Positions 49,314-59,307 of a DNA stretch of 64,000 nt are shown here, piece after piece (positions within the stretch are counted from its first letter, which is position 1; each line of letters opens with the position of its first letter). The position numbers and the translations under genes were made by a program. The notes under the pieces were generated by a model. That model did no database searches and was not told where the DNA came from. It worked only from the letters and a program-made list of their open reading frames with translations. Source of the stretch: Butyrivibrio sp. MC2013 (GTDB lineage: Bacteria > Bacillota > Clostridia > Lachnospirales > Lachnospiraceae). The stretch lies in contig NZ_AUKE01000001.1 of NCBI RefSeq assembly GCF_000424585.1, positions 124,001-188,000 on the forward strand, in the 5' to 3' direction.

Positions 49314-50609
49314 TCACACGAAGCAGCGGCAGATCATTTCGATGATAGCGTCCTGCTGCTCATGCGTCATCTTGTTGTCTGAGGGCAGACACAGTCCCCT
49401 GCGGAAAATGTCAGCGCCTACGTCAAGTGCCCTGCCTTCATCAATGTAGGCATTGGACCTGGCGCGGCCATTGCCTTCAGCTGTGATGAATGGGTGATTT
49501 CTGTAGATGGGCTGCATGTGCATGGGCTTCCAAATGGGACGACCCTCGGCATTGAAGTGCGCCAGCACATCCAGTATCTCTGAAGGACAGCTCTTGCCGC
49601 TTTCACTAACGTAGAGATAGTCATTTTCTCCCCTTACGGTCTTGCACATGGCATCTTCGTCTATGATCGCGCAGCTCAGCCAGAAGTTTGGCTCGGAATT
49701 TGCCTTGTCAAAGGGATTCATGGATAGGGGCATGTCCTTTAAGCCCTCTTTGTATCTGTAGTAGATGTCCTTTTTGGCCTGTATGTGATCTTCCAGGTGG
49801 CCTAGCTGGCCTCTGATCATACCTGCGATGATGTTACTCATGCGGTAGTTGTAGCCCAGTTCCTCATGCTGGTACCAGGGAGCATCCTCTCTGCTCTGAG
49901 TGGACCACTTGCGCACCTTGTCCGCATCCTCTCTGCTGTCTGTGAGGAACATACCCCCTGAGGAGCCTGTGATGATCTTGTTGCCGTTGAAGGAGATCAC
50001 GCCATAGTCTCCCAGACTTCCTGTCTGCCTGCCCTTGTAGCTAGCACCAAAGGACTCTGCTGCATCCTCGATGATCAGAGCGTCGTGAGCATTGCAGACC
50101 TTCCTGATCTTGTCCATCTTGGCAGGAGTGCCATAGAGATGGGCTATGACCACCAGCCTGACATCAGGATATATCTCAAAGGCTCGTTCCAAAGCCTTAG
50201 GGTCCATATTCCAGGTATCTCTCTCGCTATCGATAAAGACTGCTTCTCCGCCTTCATAAGCTACGGGGTTCACAGTAGCATCAAAGGTCATATCTGAGCA
50301 AAATACCTTGTGCCCCATAAGGGCGCCTACTCCCGCAGGAGCAGGTCCATAGAGGCGCTCAGCTGCCAGCCTGACGCTAAGATGTAGGGCAGCTGTGCCT
50401 GCACTTAGGGCTACTGCATACTCACAGCCGATCTTGGCTGCAGTGATCTTCTCACATTCGTTGATATTGGCACCCACTGTGGAGAGCCAGTTGGTCTCAA
50501 AAGCCTCTCTAACATACTTCATCTCATCATCACCATGTACTGTAGGTGATGAGAGCCATATCTTCTGCTCAAAAGGCTTTAGATCTCTAAATGACTTATT
50601 GCTATGCAT
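49314..50609 (-). CDS. pglE: PLP-dependent nucleotide-sugar aminotransferase (PglE/DegT family)
   Basis: The 431-residue protein is a DegT/DnrJ/EryC1/StrS aminotransferase. It has ALSAGTAALHLSVRLA, the FCSDMTFDATVNPV block, IIEDAAESFGASYKGR, and the PLP-lysine context SFNGNKIITGSSGG. It resembles the bacillosamine aminotransferases PglE/WbmF, which convert the UDP-4-keto-6-deoxy-GlcNAc made by PglF into the 4-amino sugar. The next gene upstream is PglF-like, and a PglC-like enzyme follows. I chose the ATG at 50607-50609 with GGAGG upstream. No PglD-type acetyltransferase was seen nearby. Confidence 0.88.
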   Translation of the reverse strand: MHSNKSFRDLKPFEQKIWLSSPTVHGDDEMKYVREAFETNWLSTVGANINECEKITAAKIGCEYAVALSAGTAALHLSVRLAAERLYGPAPAGVGALMGHKVFCSDMTFDATVNPVAYEGGEAVFIDSERDTWNMDPKALERAFEIYPDVRLVVIAHLYGTPAKMDKIRKVCNAHDALIIEDAAESFGASYKGRQTGSLGDYGVISFNGNKIITGSSGGMFLTDSREDADKVRKWSTQSREDAPWYQHEELGYNYRMSNIIAGMIRGQLGHLEDHIQAKKDIYYRYKEGLKDMPLSMNPFDKANSEPNFWLSCAIIDEDAMCKTVRGENDYLYVSESGKSCPSEILDVLAHFNAEGRPIWKPMHMQPIYRNHPFITAEGNGRARSNAYIDEGRALDVGADIFRRGLCLPSDNKMTHEQQDAIIEMICRCFV

Positions 50610-50655
50610 TATTTTTCCTCCGAGATTGCTTGCATCCGGTGACAAATACACCTTC

Positions 50656-52611
50656 CTATTCTCCGTTGATCTCTTCTGCAACCTTTTGCAGCTCCATCAA
50701 ATGCTCTGTAGTCTTCTGACAGGCATCATTGATATTGGGATGGTACGTTGTCACTATACTCCTGACTATATCCCTTATGTCAGGGGATTCATTTCTGGCA
50801 GCCTCATTAAGTCTCTGCAGATCCACAAAGAATCTGCTCTCATCCACATCAATGGGCTTACCTATATGGATCAGGCTGTTAGCAGTATCCTGCAAGCCCT
50901 CCTCGTCCATGAGAATCTCCTCATAGAGCTTCTCACCGGGACGAAGCCCTGTAAATTCTATCCTGATATCCTCGCCCACCTTGTAGCCCGAGAGCTTGAT
51001 CAGGTTCTCCGCCAGGTCCAGGATCCTCACAGGCTCTCCCATATCCAGAACGAAGATCTCTCCGCCCCTGGCATAGGCACCTGCCTGCAGTACCAGAGAT
51101 ACTGCCTCAGGAATAGTCATAAAGTAGCGAATGATATTAGGGTCTGTAACTGTCACAGGTCCGCCCTGGGCGATCTGCTTTTTAAAGAGAGGTATGACAG
51201 AACCGTTAGAGCCCAGTACATTACCGAATCTCACAGCTACAAATTCCGTATCATAGTGTCTGTTAAAAGTCTGAACTATCATCTCACATATACGCTTGCT
51301 GGCTCCCATGATATTGGTGGGATTAACGGCCTTGTCGGTAGATATGAGGACAAACTTCTCGGCGCCGTTCATGGCTGCAGCCATAGAAGTCTTAAAGGTA
51401 CCAAATACATTGTTCTTGATAGCTTCCCCGGGGCTGTCCTCCATAAGAGGCACATGCTTGTGAGCAGCTGCATGATATACGATCTGAGGCCTGTAATGCT
51501 CAAATATCCAGTTGATACGTGCAGTATTTCTGACTGATGCTATGAGCACTTCCAGGTCAAGGTCAGGGTACTTGCGTACCAGCTCCTGCTGGATATCATA
51601 GGCATTGTTCTCATATATATCTATTATGAGGAGTTTACGCGGGTGATGTGCAGCTATCTGCCTGCAGAGCTCGCTTCCTATGGATCCGCCGCCTCCCGTT
51701 ACACATACCACCTTGTCTTGTACATATCCAAGGATAGAGTCAATATCTACCACCACGGGATCTCTGCCCAGCAGGTCTTCAATCTCTACATTGTGGAGTC
51801 TTGATACATTCACCTCTCCGTTTACCAGCTGATATACACCGGGGAGAGTCTTGAGTTCGCAGTTGGTCTCCTTACATATCTCCAGGATCTTACCTATCTC
51901 ACGCCTTGGAGCAGAAGGTATAGCCAGGATGATCTGGTCTATCTCATAGAGGTCGGCGCTTTCCTTGATCTTGTCCCTGCCGCCCACTACTCTGATGCCC
52001 TGGATGTAGCGTCCCCATTTGGCGGGATTATCATCTATGATGCATCTGATCTTCATGGTGAGATAGAGGCTGCTCTGGATCTCTTTGATGATCACATTTG
52101 CAGCTTCACCTGCACCTATGACCATGACATTGGAGGCATTACCACTCTTCTCCTGCCTGTGCTTCTGAGTCCTGAGAAACCTGTAGGAGAACCTGCTGAT
52201 AAATATCAGAGTTATGAGAAAGAAAGTATACAAAAAGTAATAACTCTGAGGAACCGGCTGGTCTATTACCTTGTAAAACTGCAGTCCAAGGGCATTGCAT
52301 ATACCTGAGATAACACAGGCCACCACAAGATTCTGCAGCTCCGTCTCTCCTGCAAAAGCCCAAAGGGAGCTGTATAGGTGGAAGATTGCAAATATAGTCA
52401 GCGTGATAGCGATATTGTATGGAAGGAAGCTGTTTATAGGAGCCATGAATTCCTCCATGACTTCCTCAACATTAAACTCATACCTCATCAGGATAGCCAG
52501 GTAGCTGGCTGCTATGACACTGATGATATCGTATATTATGAGAGCTATACGCCTGTAAAAAATGGCGTAGTTAAATCCGCTCTTTTTTCCCTTATCCTTA
52601 TCTTTACTCAT
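50656..52611 (-). CDS. pglF: membrane nucleotide-sugar 4,6-dehydratase (PglF/CapD/WbpM type)
   Basis: The 651-residue protein has four N-terminal membrane helices (about 18-145), a CoA-binding-like Rossmann domain (about 155-280) and a C-terminal SDR dehydratase domain (about 295-600). The latter has VTGGGGSIGSELCRQ, AAHKHVPLME, LISTDKAVNPTNIMGASKR and FGNVLGSNGSVIPLF. The SMK triad replaces SYK, as in PglF and WbpM. It converts UDP-GlcNAc to the 4-keto-6-deoxy sugar at the membrane, the first step to bacillosamine or related sugars. The following gene encodes the matching aminotransferase. Confidence 0.93.
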   Translation of the reverse strand: MSKDKDKGKKSGFNYAIFYRRIALIIYDIISVIAASYLAILMRYEFNVEEVMEEFMAPINSFLPYNIAITLTIFAIFHLYSSLWAFAGETELQNLVVACVISGICNALGLQFYKVIDQPVPQSYYFLYTFFLITLIFISRFSYRFLRTQKHRQEKSGNASNVMVIGAGEAANVIIKEIQSSLYLTMKIRCIIDDNPAKWGRYIQGIRVVGGRDKIKESADLYEIDQIILAIPSAPRREIGKILEICKETNCELKTLPGVYQLVNGEVNVSRLHNVEIEDLLGRDPVVVDIDSILGYVQDKVVCVTGGGGSIGSELCRQIAAHHPRKLLIIDIYENNAYDIQQELVRKYPDLDLEVLIASVRNTARINWIFEHYRPQIVYHAAAHKHVPLMEDSPGEAIKNNVFGTFKTSMAAAMNGAEKFVLISTDKAVNPTNIMGASKRICEMIVQTFNRHYDTEFVAVRFGNVLGSNGSVIPLFKKQIAQGGPVTVTDPNIIRYFMTIPEAVSLVLQAGAYARGGEIFVLDMGEPVRILDLAENLIKLSGYKVGEDIRIEFTGLRPGEKLYEEILMDEEGLQDTANSLIHIGKPIDVDESRFFVDLQRLNEAARNESPDIRDIVRSIVTTYHPNINDACQKTTEHLMELQKVAEEINGE

Positions 52612-52694
52612 CTCATTCCCCGTGCCAAAAAGGCAGCACTCCTCTTTATTATTTCGGGCCTTGTCCGAACATATATCCTTTTATGACCTGACTA

Positions 52695-55262
52695 TCATAC
52701 CTTTCTATCTGTGAATATCAATACAGGCATGACCAGTATCAGTGCTACGGTCATGGGATTACAGAGCTGGAAGTTCCACTCAGTAAGTCCCGCCACTGCA
52801 AAGCCGCATACTATGCCAAGAGCCACAAGTCCTGTCAGGCTCTTGTTGTTCCTGAAACAGTATACTATAGATCTCAGTCCCAGGCAGAATATCATAATAG
52901 CAAATAATAGCCCTGCAATGATACCATGGTCATTGGCAAACTGCAGATATACATTATGAGCATGTATCACCGGCTCGCCATCCTCCAGTGTAATGCCCGT
53001 TTCTGCTGATCCTGTCATGGACAGCCTGTCTATATAGGCTCTCCAGATGGTAGTCCTGCCATTGGTATAATCGCCGTCACCATCACTTTCTTCACCGCCA
53101 TCCTCGTCAAGATCCTCAGCATAGGCCCTGATAGTCCATAGGTCCGTAAGGCTCCTGATATCCAATAGGCTCAGCGGAAAGCCATCCTCATCATATAGCT
53201 TATTGCCCTCATCGTCATAGTTCATGGGATCCTCGGGATAATCATAATCCGCTCCGTCCCTGCCCAGGATCTTCTCTGTAAAGAGGGTACCAAAACGCTC
53301 TATTGATATGTATTCGGTATCATCCCAGTCACCGCTTCCCCTGGTCTGGGGGGTGGCATCATCTATCTCATAGAATACAGGTCTGCCCACCATGACAGGG
53401 ATCATTCTCTGCAGGGTAAAGGCTGCGGGAAAAGCAAGAGCTGCTGCAATTACCATAGAGATAGCAGCTATGAGCACGTTTCTCCTATATGCAAAGGCTG
53501 CAACAAGGAGCATCACTATAATGGTCATACCCACAGCCAAAAAGCCGGTTCTGGACACTGTAAATATCATATAAGCGCTGATAAATCCAAAGAGTCCCAG
53601 CTCCTTCCAGGAAGCTGAAAGTGCAGAGCCTAGCCCCTTCTTTTTGCTGCATGCGGCAAATCTGGCTATAAGAAGTGCTGCAGAAACTGCCTGCATCACA
53701 GTCAGGTATTCTGCAGTGACAGTCACCGTATGGAAGAGCATGCCAAAGCGTCCTGATACAAAGCCCACATAGTATCTGCGAAGCAGAGTCCATATGATAG
53801 CCATGAGCATCTGAAGGACCATAGCACCTGTCACTATCCTGATATAGTCGTCCCTGCGACCGGTATTATCATCATTCCCGGCATATCCAAGGGCATAGGA
53901 TATAGCAAAAAGGGCCGCCAGTACTGTAAGAGTAATGCCCCAGCTCCTGCCGTTCCTGAATACTATCATAAGTGCAAAGGTCAGGATCATGGCGATACCT
54001 GTGATAGTAAAGGAAGGCAGCTTTTTATATTTCTTTTTGATGATCAGTTCGGCCAGACTCCTGATAAGACCTATAGCCAGGATAAGGCCTACTACTGCTA
54101 TGGCTATTATAAGCTTCAGGGCCAGGTTATTAAGGTCATATTCCTTTTCCTCAATGCCCATAGCTCCCTTTTGATAATATCTGTAGCCTGCAAAACCTGC
54201 TGCCAGAACTATCAAAGGATTGTAGATATTTACAAGCGCCTTCTTCTCAAGTCCCAGGACCAGTGCTATAAGGAGGCATAGTACCATCTGCCTCTCTGAG
54301 ATGGTATGAAAGATGTTATAAAGCCCGTTCATATATTCGCAGGCATAACTCATCGCAAAAGCTATGGCGATCATCCTGCCGTAAGCAGTCAGATTATCAT
54401 AGATACTGCTGCCAAAGGATAGCTCTAAAGATCCGCTCTCCCCCTCCCTCTTATGAAGAAGTCCATAGAGGATATAGAGATAGGTGATAACAAGTCCCAG
54501 CTCATAGAAGACTATATCACTGATCCTGCTGTCAAAGAGCTTCATGGGAAATACCATGACTGCAAGTAGCAGATATATCACGGTGCTCACAGGAAGGAGT
54601 CCTGTAATAAGGCTCTTTTGCACACTGATATAGCCCAGCTTATCGCCGGCTGCCTTCAAAAGAAGGATAGCTCCTATTGCAAGGGCCGCTACCACTGCCA
54701 TGATGACAAGGCTAAGGCTCTTTGATATAGGCAGCTCATAATTAACCGTGCACATGAGCTTTGAGCTCTCTACAGTTGTATCCTGATAATAAAAGGTCCC
54801 GAAAGAAGGATTAGCCGCATCTCCCGGTATATCCACTGTCCCCAGAGTATAGCCTGCATTCCACACTGTCATGAGGAGACGGTAATTGCCGCCTACCTCC
54901 AGATCCAGTCCCAGAGGGAGCTTCACGTATCCGGGAAGCCCTTCTTCGCCCAGATCGATGACATCATCATACATGACCTTCCAGTTGTCCACATCCCAGA
55001 AGGTGTAATACATATATCTGCCACGCTCCAGGCTGTTTACATATACATCTATGGACTCTATCCTGTCATACCTTGCTACTATGTCCTGTATAGCATCATG
55101 AGTAGAATCTACCACTTCAGTGATACCGTTTGGACTGCCTCCCGACAGGTCCTCTGCGCCGCGGGTCCATACTCTAAGGGGCCATATAGAGAGAATGATC
55201 CCTATAGCTATTATCATAATGGCTATGGATATAGCCTTTGCTTTACTTATCTGCCTGTTCAT
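52695..55262 (-). CDS. large polytopic O-antigen ligase/polymerase-like protein
   Basis: The 855-residue protein has one N-terminal helix (about 8-28), an extracytoplasmic beta-rich domain (about 30-185; YVNSLERGRYMYYTFWDVDNW, GNYRLLMTVWNAG), then about 11 helices. A large acidic outer loop lies late in the protein, ending with HAHNVYLQFANDHGI, the His-Asn motif of WaaL/PF04932 ligases and polymerases. It should polymerise or transfer the lipid-linked glycan on the outer face. The extra N-terminal domain is unusual. I chose the ATG at 55260-55262, which has GGGGAG upstream and overlaps the GT2 gene by 20 bases. Confidence 0.8.
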   Translation of the reverse strand: MNRQISKAKAISIAIMIIAIGIILSIWPLRVWTRGAEDLSGGSPNGITEVVDSTHDAIQDIVARYDRIESIDVYVNSLERGRYMYYTFWDVDNWKVMYDDVIDLGEEGLPGYVKLPLGLDLEVGGNYRLLMTVWNAGYTLGTVDIPGDAANPSFGTFYYQDTTVESSKLMCTVNYELPISKSLSLVIMAVVAALAIGAILLLKAAGDKLGYISVQKSLITGLLPVSTVIYLLLAVMVFPMKLFDSRISDIVFYELGLVITYLYILYGLLHKREGESGSLELSFGSSIYDNLTAYGRMIAIAFAMSYACEYMNGLYNIFHTISERQMVLCLLIALVLGLEKKALVNIYNPLIVLAAGFAGYRYYQKGAMGIEEKEYDLNNLALKLIIAIAVVGLILAIGLIRSLAELIIKKKYKKLPSFTITGIAMILTFALMIVFRNGRSWGITLTVLAALFAISYALGYAGNDDNTGRRDDYIRIVTGAMVLQMLMAIIWTLLRRYYVGFVSGRFGMLFHTVTVTAEYLTVMQAVSAALLIARFAACSKKKGLGSALSASWKELGLFGFISAYMIFTVSRTGFLAVGMTIIVMLLVAAFAYRRNVLIAAISMVIAAALAFPAAFTLQRMIPVMVGRPVFYEIDDATPQTRGSGDWDDTEYISIERFGTLFTEKILGRDGADYDYPEDPMNYDDEGNKLYDEDGFPLSLLDIRSLTDLWTIRAYAEDLDEDGGEESDGDGDYTNGRTTIWRAYIDRLSMTGSAETGITLEDGEPVIHAHNVYLQFANDHGIIAGLLFAIMIFCLGLRSIVYCFRNNKSLTGLVALGIVCGFAVAGLTEWNFQLCNPMTVALILVMPVLIFTDRKV

Positions 55263-56229
55263 CAGCGCTCCCCGCATCAATTGTTTCTCTTATCACATAC
55301 TGGGGATCCTTATTTAATGAGATATAGGATCTTCCAATATATTCTCCTGCCAGACCTACCATCAGCATCAGCATTCCTCCCATGAAGACCATGACCGACA
55401 TGATAGCGGAAAAGCCAAGGGGCAGTATATCCAGCCTGTTGCCGAATATCAGCTTCTTGATAATGGTATATATTCCATAGAGGAATCCTGCAAAAGCAAA
55501 TATCCCTCCGGACAGGGTAGCTACTCTCAGGGGCAGTATGCTAAAAGCGGTAAAGCCGTTGAGCCACAGCATCAGGAGCTTTTTAAAGGTATAGCCGCTG
55601 CTGCCCACTGTCCTTGCCCTGTGATCTATATCCACGTTGACTATATTGCTGGTGGTTCTAAGTACCAGGCCTACCACATAAGGATAGGAGCCGGTATATT
55701 TGACCATCTCGTCTACTACAAATCTCTTTACTGCAAAATAACTGGAAACATAAAGGTCCGCAGGCTTGCCTATCATTACCTTGGCCATCCATTCGTTCAT
55801 GGCTGTACCCATATTACGGAAAAGAGAATGCCTCTTGTGCTCATATCTGGCATAAGCTGCATCTGCACCTTGCTCCACAGCATCTATCAGCCTAAAGGCC
55901 TGCATGGCAGGTGTCTGCCCGTCATCATCAAGGCATACCACAATATCTCCGGATGCCTTTGACAGACCCGCCATCAAAGCTCCGTGCTGGCCAAAATTCC
56001 TGGCAAGGTTAATGCCGGAGGCGCAGCTGACCTTCGAGCATATCTCCATGATCTTCTCCCAGGTGCCATCAGGAGAGCAGTCATTGACCAGAATCAGCTC
56101 ATGATCATGATCCGTGTGCTCTTTCATCAGTTCTTCTATTTCATCTATTACAGTTCCAATAGTCTGCTCAGATCTGTAACAGGGTATCACAAAGCTGATC
56201 AGCTTCCCTGAATTCATATTATGGGACAT
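55243..56229 (-). CDS. polyprenyl-phosphate glycosyltransferase (GT2, DPM/GtrB/ArnC-like)
   Basis: The 328-residue protein has a GT2 domain (about 10-230): FVIPCYRSEQTIGTVIDEI, LVNDCSPDGTWE, NLARNFGQHGALMAGL and the metal motif CLDDDGQ. Two C-terminal membrane helices follow (about 235-300). Enzymes of this type place a sugar on undecaprenyl phosphate, to be used outside the membrane by GT-C transferases. The operon also encodes a GtrA flippase-like protein and two polytopic proteins, matching a three-component GtrA/GtrB/Gtr-type decoration system. Confidence 0.9.
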   Translation of the reverse strand: MSHNMNSGKLISFVIPCYRSEQTIGTVIDEIEELMKEHTDHDHELILVNDCSPDGTWEKIMEICSKVSCASGINLARNFGQHGALMAGLSKASGDIVVCLDDDGQTPAMQAFRLIDAVEQGADAAYARYEHKRHSLFRNMGTAMNEWMAKVMIGKPADLYVSSYFAVKRFVVDEMVKYTGSYPYVVGLVLRTTSNIVNVDIDHRARTVGSSGYTFKKLLMLWLNGFTAFSILPLRVATLSGGIFAFAGFLYGIYTIIKKLIFGNRLDILPLGFSAIMSVMVFMGGMLMLMVGLAGEYIGRSYISLNKDPQYVIRETIDAGSADEQADK

Positions 56230-56315
56230 AATATCCTTTCTGCTGCCTATGCGGTCCTAAGACGCATATAGCACCTTTGCGGCCAACGGGCCGTTAATCC
56301 TGTATTATTTATTGA

Positions 56316-56382
56316 GTAGCAGATATCTCGTTAAACTCGCAAACGCTTCGCTTTTTGCTCGTTATAAAATCACTGCTGACGC
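56316..56382. repeat. small inverted-repeat element with the shared CTCGCA/GCTTCGC/TGCTC core
   Basis: CTCGCAAACGCTTCGC (56335-56350) followed by TTTTTGCTCG forms an imperfect hairpin, flanked by GTAGCAG / CTGCTGAC arms. The core resembles those in the elements near 4380 and 49240. It overlaps the last codons of the polytopic protein gene (stop codon at 56370). Confidence 0.45.
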
Positions 56383-58130
56383 AGTTCTATTTTATATATT
56401 ACAAAAGAATCTCCTACAAGCGCCTCCTTATGGGCCTGCACCTCTACCCCCTTGCTATTATAATACGAGAGTAGCCAATCAGTCGAACCGTCCTTCTTCA
56501 TTACAAGAAGGGCTGTCCCATCTGTCAGACTCTCCATAGGAGACTTGACAGAGAGGTTTTCCAGCTTCTGTCTTTGAACAGGGCTTCCAAAGGCCCAGCC
56601 TCCGGGCAGGTCATGGCGACTAATCCCATTATCCCTATATCCAAATATTTTCTCCGAATAAGGTATCCCCTGCCAGGCAACAGATGTATATACATCCAGC
56701 CAGTAGAAATGGTCCGTATCTGAATCTATATAATCCCAAAGCTCATCATATGCTGCACTCATATCCTTCCTATCACTGATATCTCTGTCAATCAGGCCTG
56801 CCTCACCTCTAATGGCAATGACTGATATAAGCGTGGCGAGGGCAGTCACAAGGCTAAAAGCCCTGATACTGATTACCATAAGCTCTGAATGCGCATTGGA
56901 GACTTCGCGGATGATAACCGCCATAAGTATGCACAGCTCCATAAAGAAGAGACCGTGTACCACTCTCACAGGAGCTCTCTCTCCGTAGAGTATATATAAC
57001 CAGAGTGCGCTCCTCACCCCAAAGAGGCATAGACTTATCAACAGTCCTCTTATATGCGGGGATGATATCACTATCAGCCCCAGATAGAGGACCATCACCA
57101 GTATATTCCACGGAGCATCTGTCTGAGGATACTCATGACTCTGCCTGGGGGATACGCTGTAGAGACGGTAGATATACTCTTTTACCGCAGCAGCAAGTCT
57201 CTCTTTAAAGGGCCTTTTGGCCTTAAGGAGCTGAGCATGATCAGCCACAGCCCGCATCACATCTGCATCTATCTCATCGTCCAGGCCATAATCATAATTA
57301 TGAAAGAGCTCTACCTCACTTGCGTCCAGCCCTATGCTCTCATAGAAATCTTCATTACCTTCATAGCTAGGGATAAATTCATAATCATACAGCTTGGTCC
57401 TGGCATCAAACAGCTCTCTGAACTCCGACCACTCCGCACCTGAATAGGCCAGCTTGTCAGCGCCGTATATGAGCCCCATTCCGGCAAAGAGTACAATAGC
57501 CCATATGATATAGGCCCGCAGTCTCCCTTTATCCAAAAGGAGCCTGATAAAAAAGGCTACTCCCATAAGGGGCATCATAAGCAGCAGCATCTCTGATCTG
57601 ATACCAAAGGCTATCCATATGATCAGGCAGATGATCCAGGCGCCTATCTTCATCCCGCTCCCAATATTATCAGCCAGGATAAGGAGAACAGCTGCAGCCC
57701 CCGCCATCATAGATACGGTAAAGGTATACTGGATAAAGACAAGGTGAGAAGCCAGAACACCAAAAGCAAAAAACATGACAAATAATGTAAACTGTGCTCT
57801 TAAGGTCTTATTGTCTATGCGCCTGCTGCCCTCCCTCAGGATCAGCCACAAAGCGCCAAACTGCATAAGACACAAAAAGATGCCGTATACGCCGGAGCCA
57901 CCAAAGAACCTGCATAAAAGGCTAAGGAGTAAGCTTACCGGATACAGCATCTGTATATTATGTGCGGCAGGAACGCCTGTATATATACCGCTCAGGATGT
58001 CCTTTATCAGCACATCATCATTCAGGTCATAGTAGAAATCCCATCGGAAAGCCAAAAGGACTATCATACCCGCGACAAATGCCGCGGGCACAGCGTCCCG
58101 TAATATCTTCCCCAAGGCCTTTCTTTCCAT
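56370..58130 (-). CDS. polytopic membrane protein, GT-C/Gtr-like
   Basis: The 586-residue protein has about 11-12 membrane helices in the first 440 residues. An outward loop near residue 35 contains DFYYDLNDDVLIKDI, with an Asp-rich Asn-Asp-Asp motif reminiscent of GT-C catalytic loops. A soluble tail (about 445-586; DTDHFYWLDVYTSVAWQGIPY) follows. No exact family was recognised. With the GT2 and GtrA genes it probably forms a system that transfers a polyprenyl-phosphate sugar outside the membrane. I chose the ATG at 58128-58130 with GAGGA upstream. Confidence 0.65.
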   Translation of the reverse strand: MERKALGKILRDAVPAAFVAGMIVLLAFRWDFYYDLNDDVLIKDILSGIYTGVPAAHNIQMLYPVSLLLSLLCRFFGGSGVYGIFLCLMQFGALWLILREGSRRIDNKTLRAQFTLFVMFFAFGVLASHLVFIQYTFTVSMMAGAAAVLLILADNIGSGMKIGAWIICLIIWIAFGIRSEMLLLMMPLMGVAFFIRLLLDKGRLRAYIIWAIVLFAGMGLIYGADKLAYSGAEWSEFRELFDARTKLYDYEFIPSYEGNEDFYESIGLDASEVELFHNYDYGLDDEIDADVMRAVADHAQLLKAKRPFKERLAAAVKEYIYRLYSVSPRQSHEYPQTDAPWNILVMVLYLGLIVISSPHIRGLLISLCLFGVRSALWLYILYGERAPVRVVHGLFFMELCILMAVIIREVSNAHSELMVISIRAFSLVTALATLISVIAIRGEAGLIDRDISDRKDMSAAYDELWDYIDSDTDHFYWLDVYTSVAWQGIPYSEKIFGYRDNGISRHDLPGGWAFGSPVQRQKLENLSVKSPMESLTDGTALLVMKKDGSTDWLLSYYNSKGVEVQAHKEALVGDSFVIYKIELRQQ

Positions 58131-58161
58131 AGCGATCCTCATTCTGAGCTGTTCTTATAGA

Positions 58162-59307
58162 TTAACTGAATTTGTAGAAGTCTTTTACCTTCTGGATAAC
58201 ATCATCAATATCAATGTTGCGAAGCCTGTAATACATAGGCAGACGAAGGAGTCTGTCAGCTTCTTTGGTGGTATATACATCCTCGCCGTTAAAGCGTGTA
58301 TATTTCAGTCCTGCCTTGGAAGAATGAAGAGGTACATAATGAGATGCAGGCAGGATGCAATTGCTCTTCATAAAGCTTATGAGCTGTGATCTCTCTTCCA
58401 GATCCTTGCACTTGATATAGAACATATGAGCATTGTGCTCACAGCCTTCGGGGATCACTGGCAGCTCAATAAGCCCCTTCTCGGCCATATCCCTAAGGCC
58501 CTCATAATATCTGTTCCAGTGGTCAAGCCTCGTATTATTGATCTCATCTGCCACCTGAAGCTGGGCATAAAGGTATGCAGCATTCATATCACTGGGCAGG
58601 AAGGATGAACCGGGTAATATCCAGGAATACTTATCCACCTTACCCAGCTTGTAAAGTGTCCTGTTAGTACCCTTCTCGCGGATGATGATAGCTTCATCCA
58701 CATAGGTCTCATCTCTCAGGAGCAGTGCTCCGCCTTCTCCCATGCTGTAGTTCTTGGTCTCATGGAAGGAATAGTTACCAAAGTCTCCGATAGAGCCCAG
58801 GGCCTTGCCCTTATAGGAAGCCATAACACCCTGTGCTGCATCCTCAATGACAAGGAGATTATGGCGCTTTGCTATATCCATGATGGTGTCCATCTCGCAG
58901 GCCACACCTGCGTAGTGCACAGGTACGATAGCCCTGGTCTTTGGTGTGATAGCAGCCTCGATCTTGGTCTCATCTATATTCATGGTATCAGGCCTGATGT
59001 CAACAAATACTACAGTAGCGCCTCGCAGCACAAAGGCATTTGCAGTAGATACAAATGTGTAGGAAGGCATGATGACCTCATCGCCTTCTTTGATCCCTGC
59101 AAGCAGCGCTGCCATCTCTGTGGCATGGGTGCAGGAGGTGGTAAGAAGTGCCTTAGTAACGCCTGTCTTCTTCTCTATCCACTCATTATCCCTGGCTGTA
59201 AAGTCTCCGTCTCCGCAGATCTTCTGATTCTCTACGCACTGGCGGATATAGTCCATTTCTTTGCCTGTATAAGGCGGTATATTAAAAGGGATAAAATTAT
59301 CATTCAT
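58162..59307 (-). CDS. rffA: dTDP-4-amino-4,6-dideoxygalactose transaminase (RffA/WecE type)
   Basis: The 381-residue protein is a DegT-family PLP enzyme closest to RffA/WecE: FNIPPYTGKEMDYIRQCVE at the start, LTTSCTHATEMAALL, MPSYTFVSTANAFVLRGA, VIEDAAQGVMASYKGK and the PLP-lysine context FHETKNYSMGEGGA. It makes dTDP-4-amino-4,6-dideoxygalactose (dTDP-Fuc4N) from the 4-keto sugar. No dTDP-sugar 4,6-dehydratase is present here, so the substrate must come from elsewhere. It overlaps gtrA by eight bases. Confidence 0.9.
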   Translation of the reverse strand: MNDNFIPFNIPPYTGKEMDYIRQCVENQKICGDGDFTARDNEWIEKKTGVTKALLTTSCTHATEMAALLAGIKEGDEVIMPSYTFVSTANAFVLRGATVVFVDIRPDTMNIDETKIEAAITPKTRAIVPVHYAGVACEMDTIMDIAKRHNLLVIEDAAQGVMASYKGKALGSIGDFGNYSFHETKNYSMGEGGALLLRDETYVDEAIIIREKGTNRTLYKLGKVDKYSWILPGSSFLPSDMNAAYLYAQLQVADEINNTRLDHWNRYYEGLRDMAEKGLIELPVIPEGCEHNAHMFYIKCKDLEERSQLISFMKSNCILPASHYVPLHSSKAGLKYTRFNGEDVYTTKEADRLLRLPMYYRLRNIDIDDVIQKVKDFYKFS

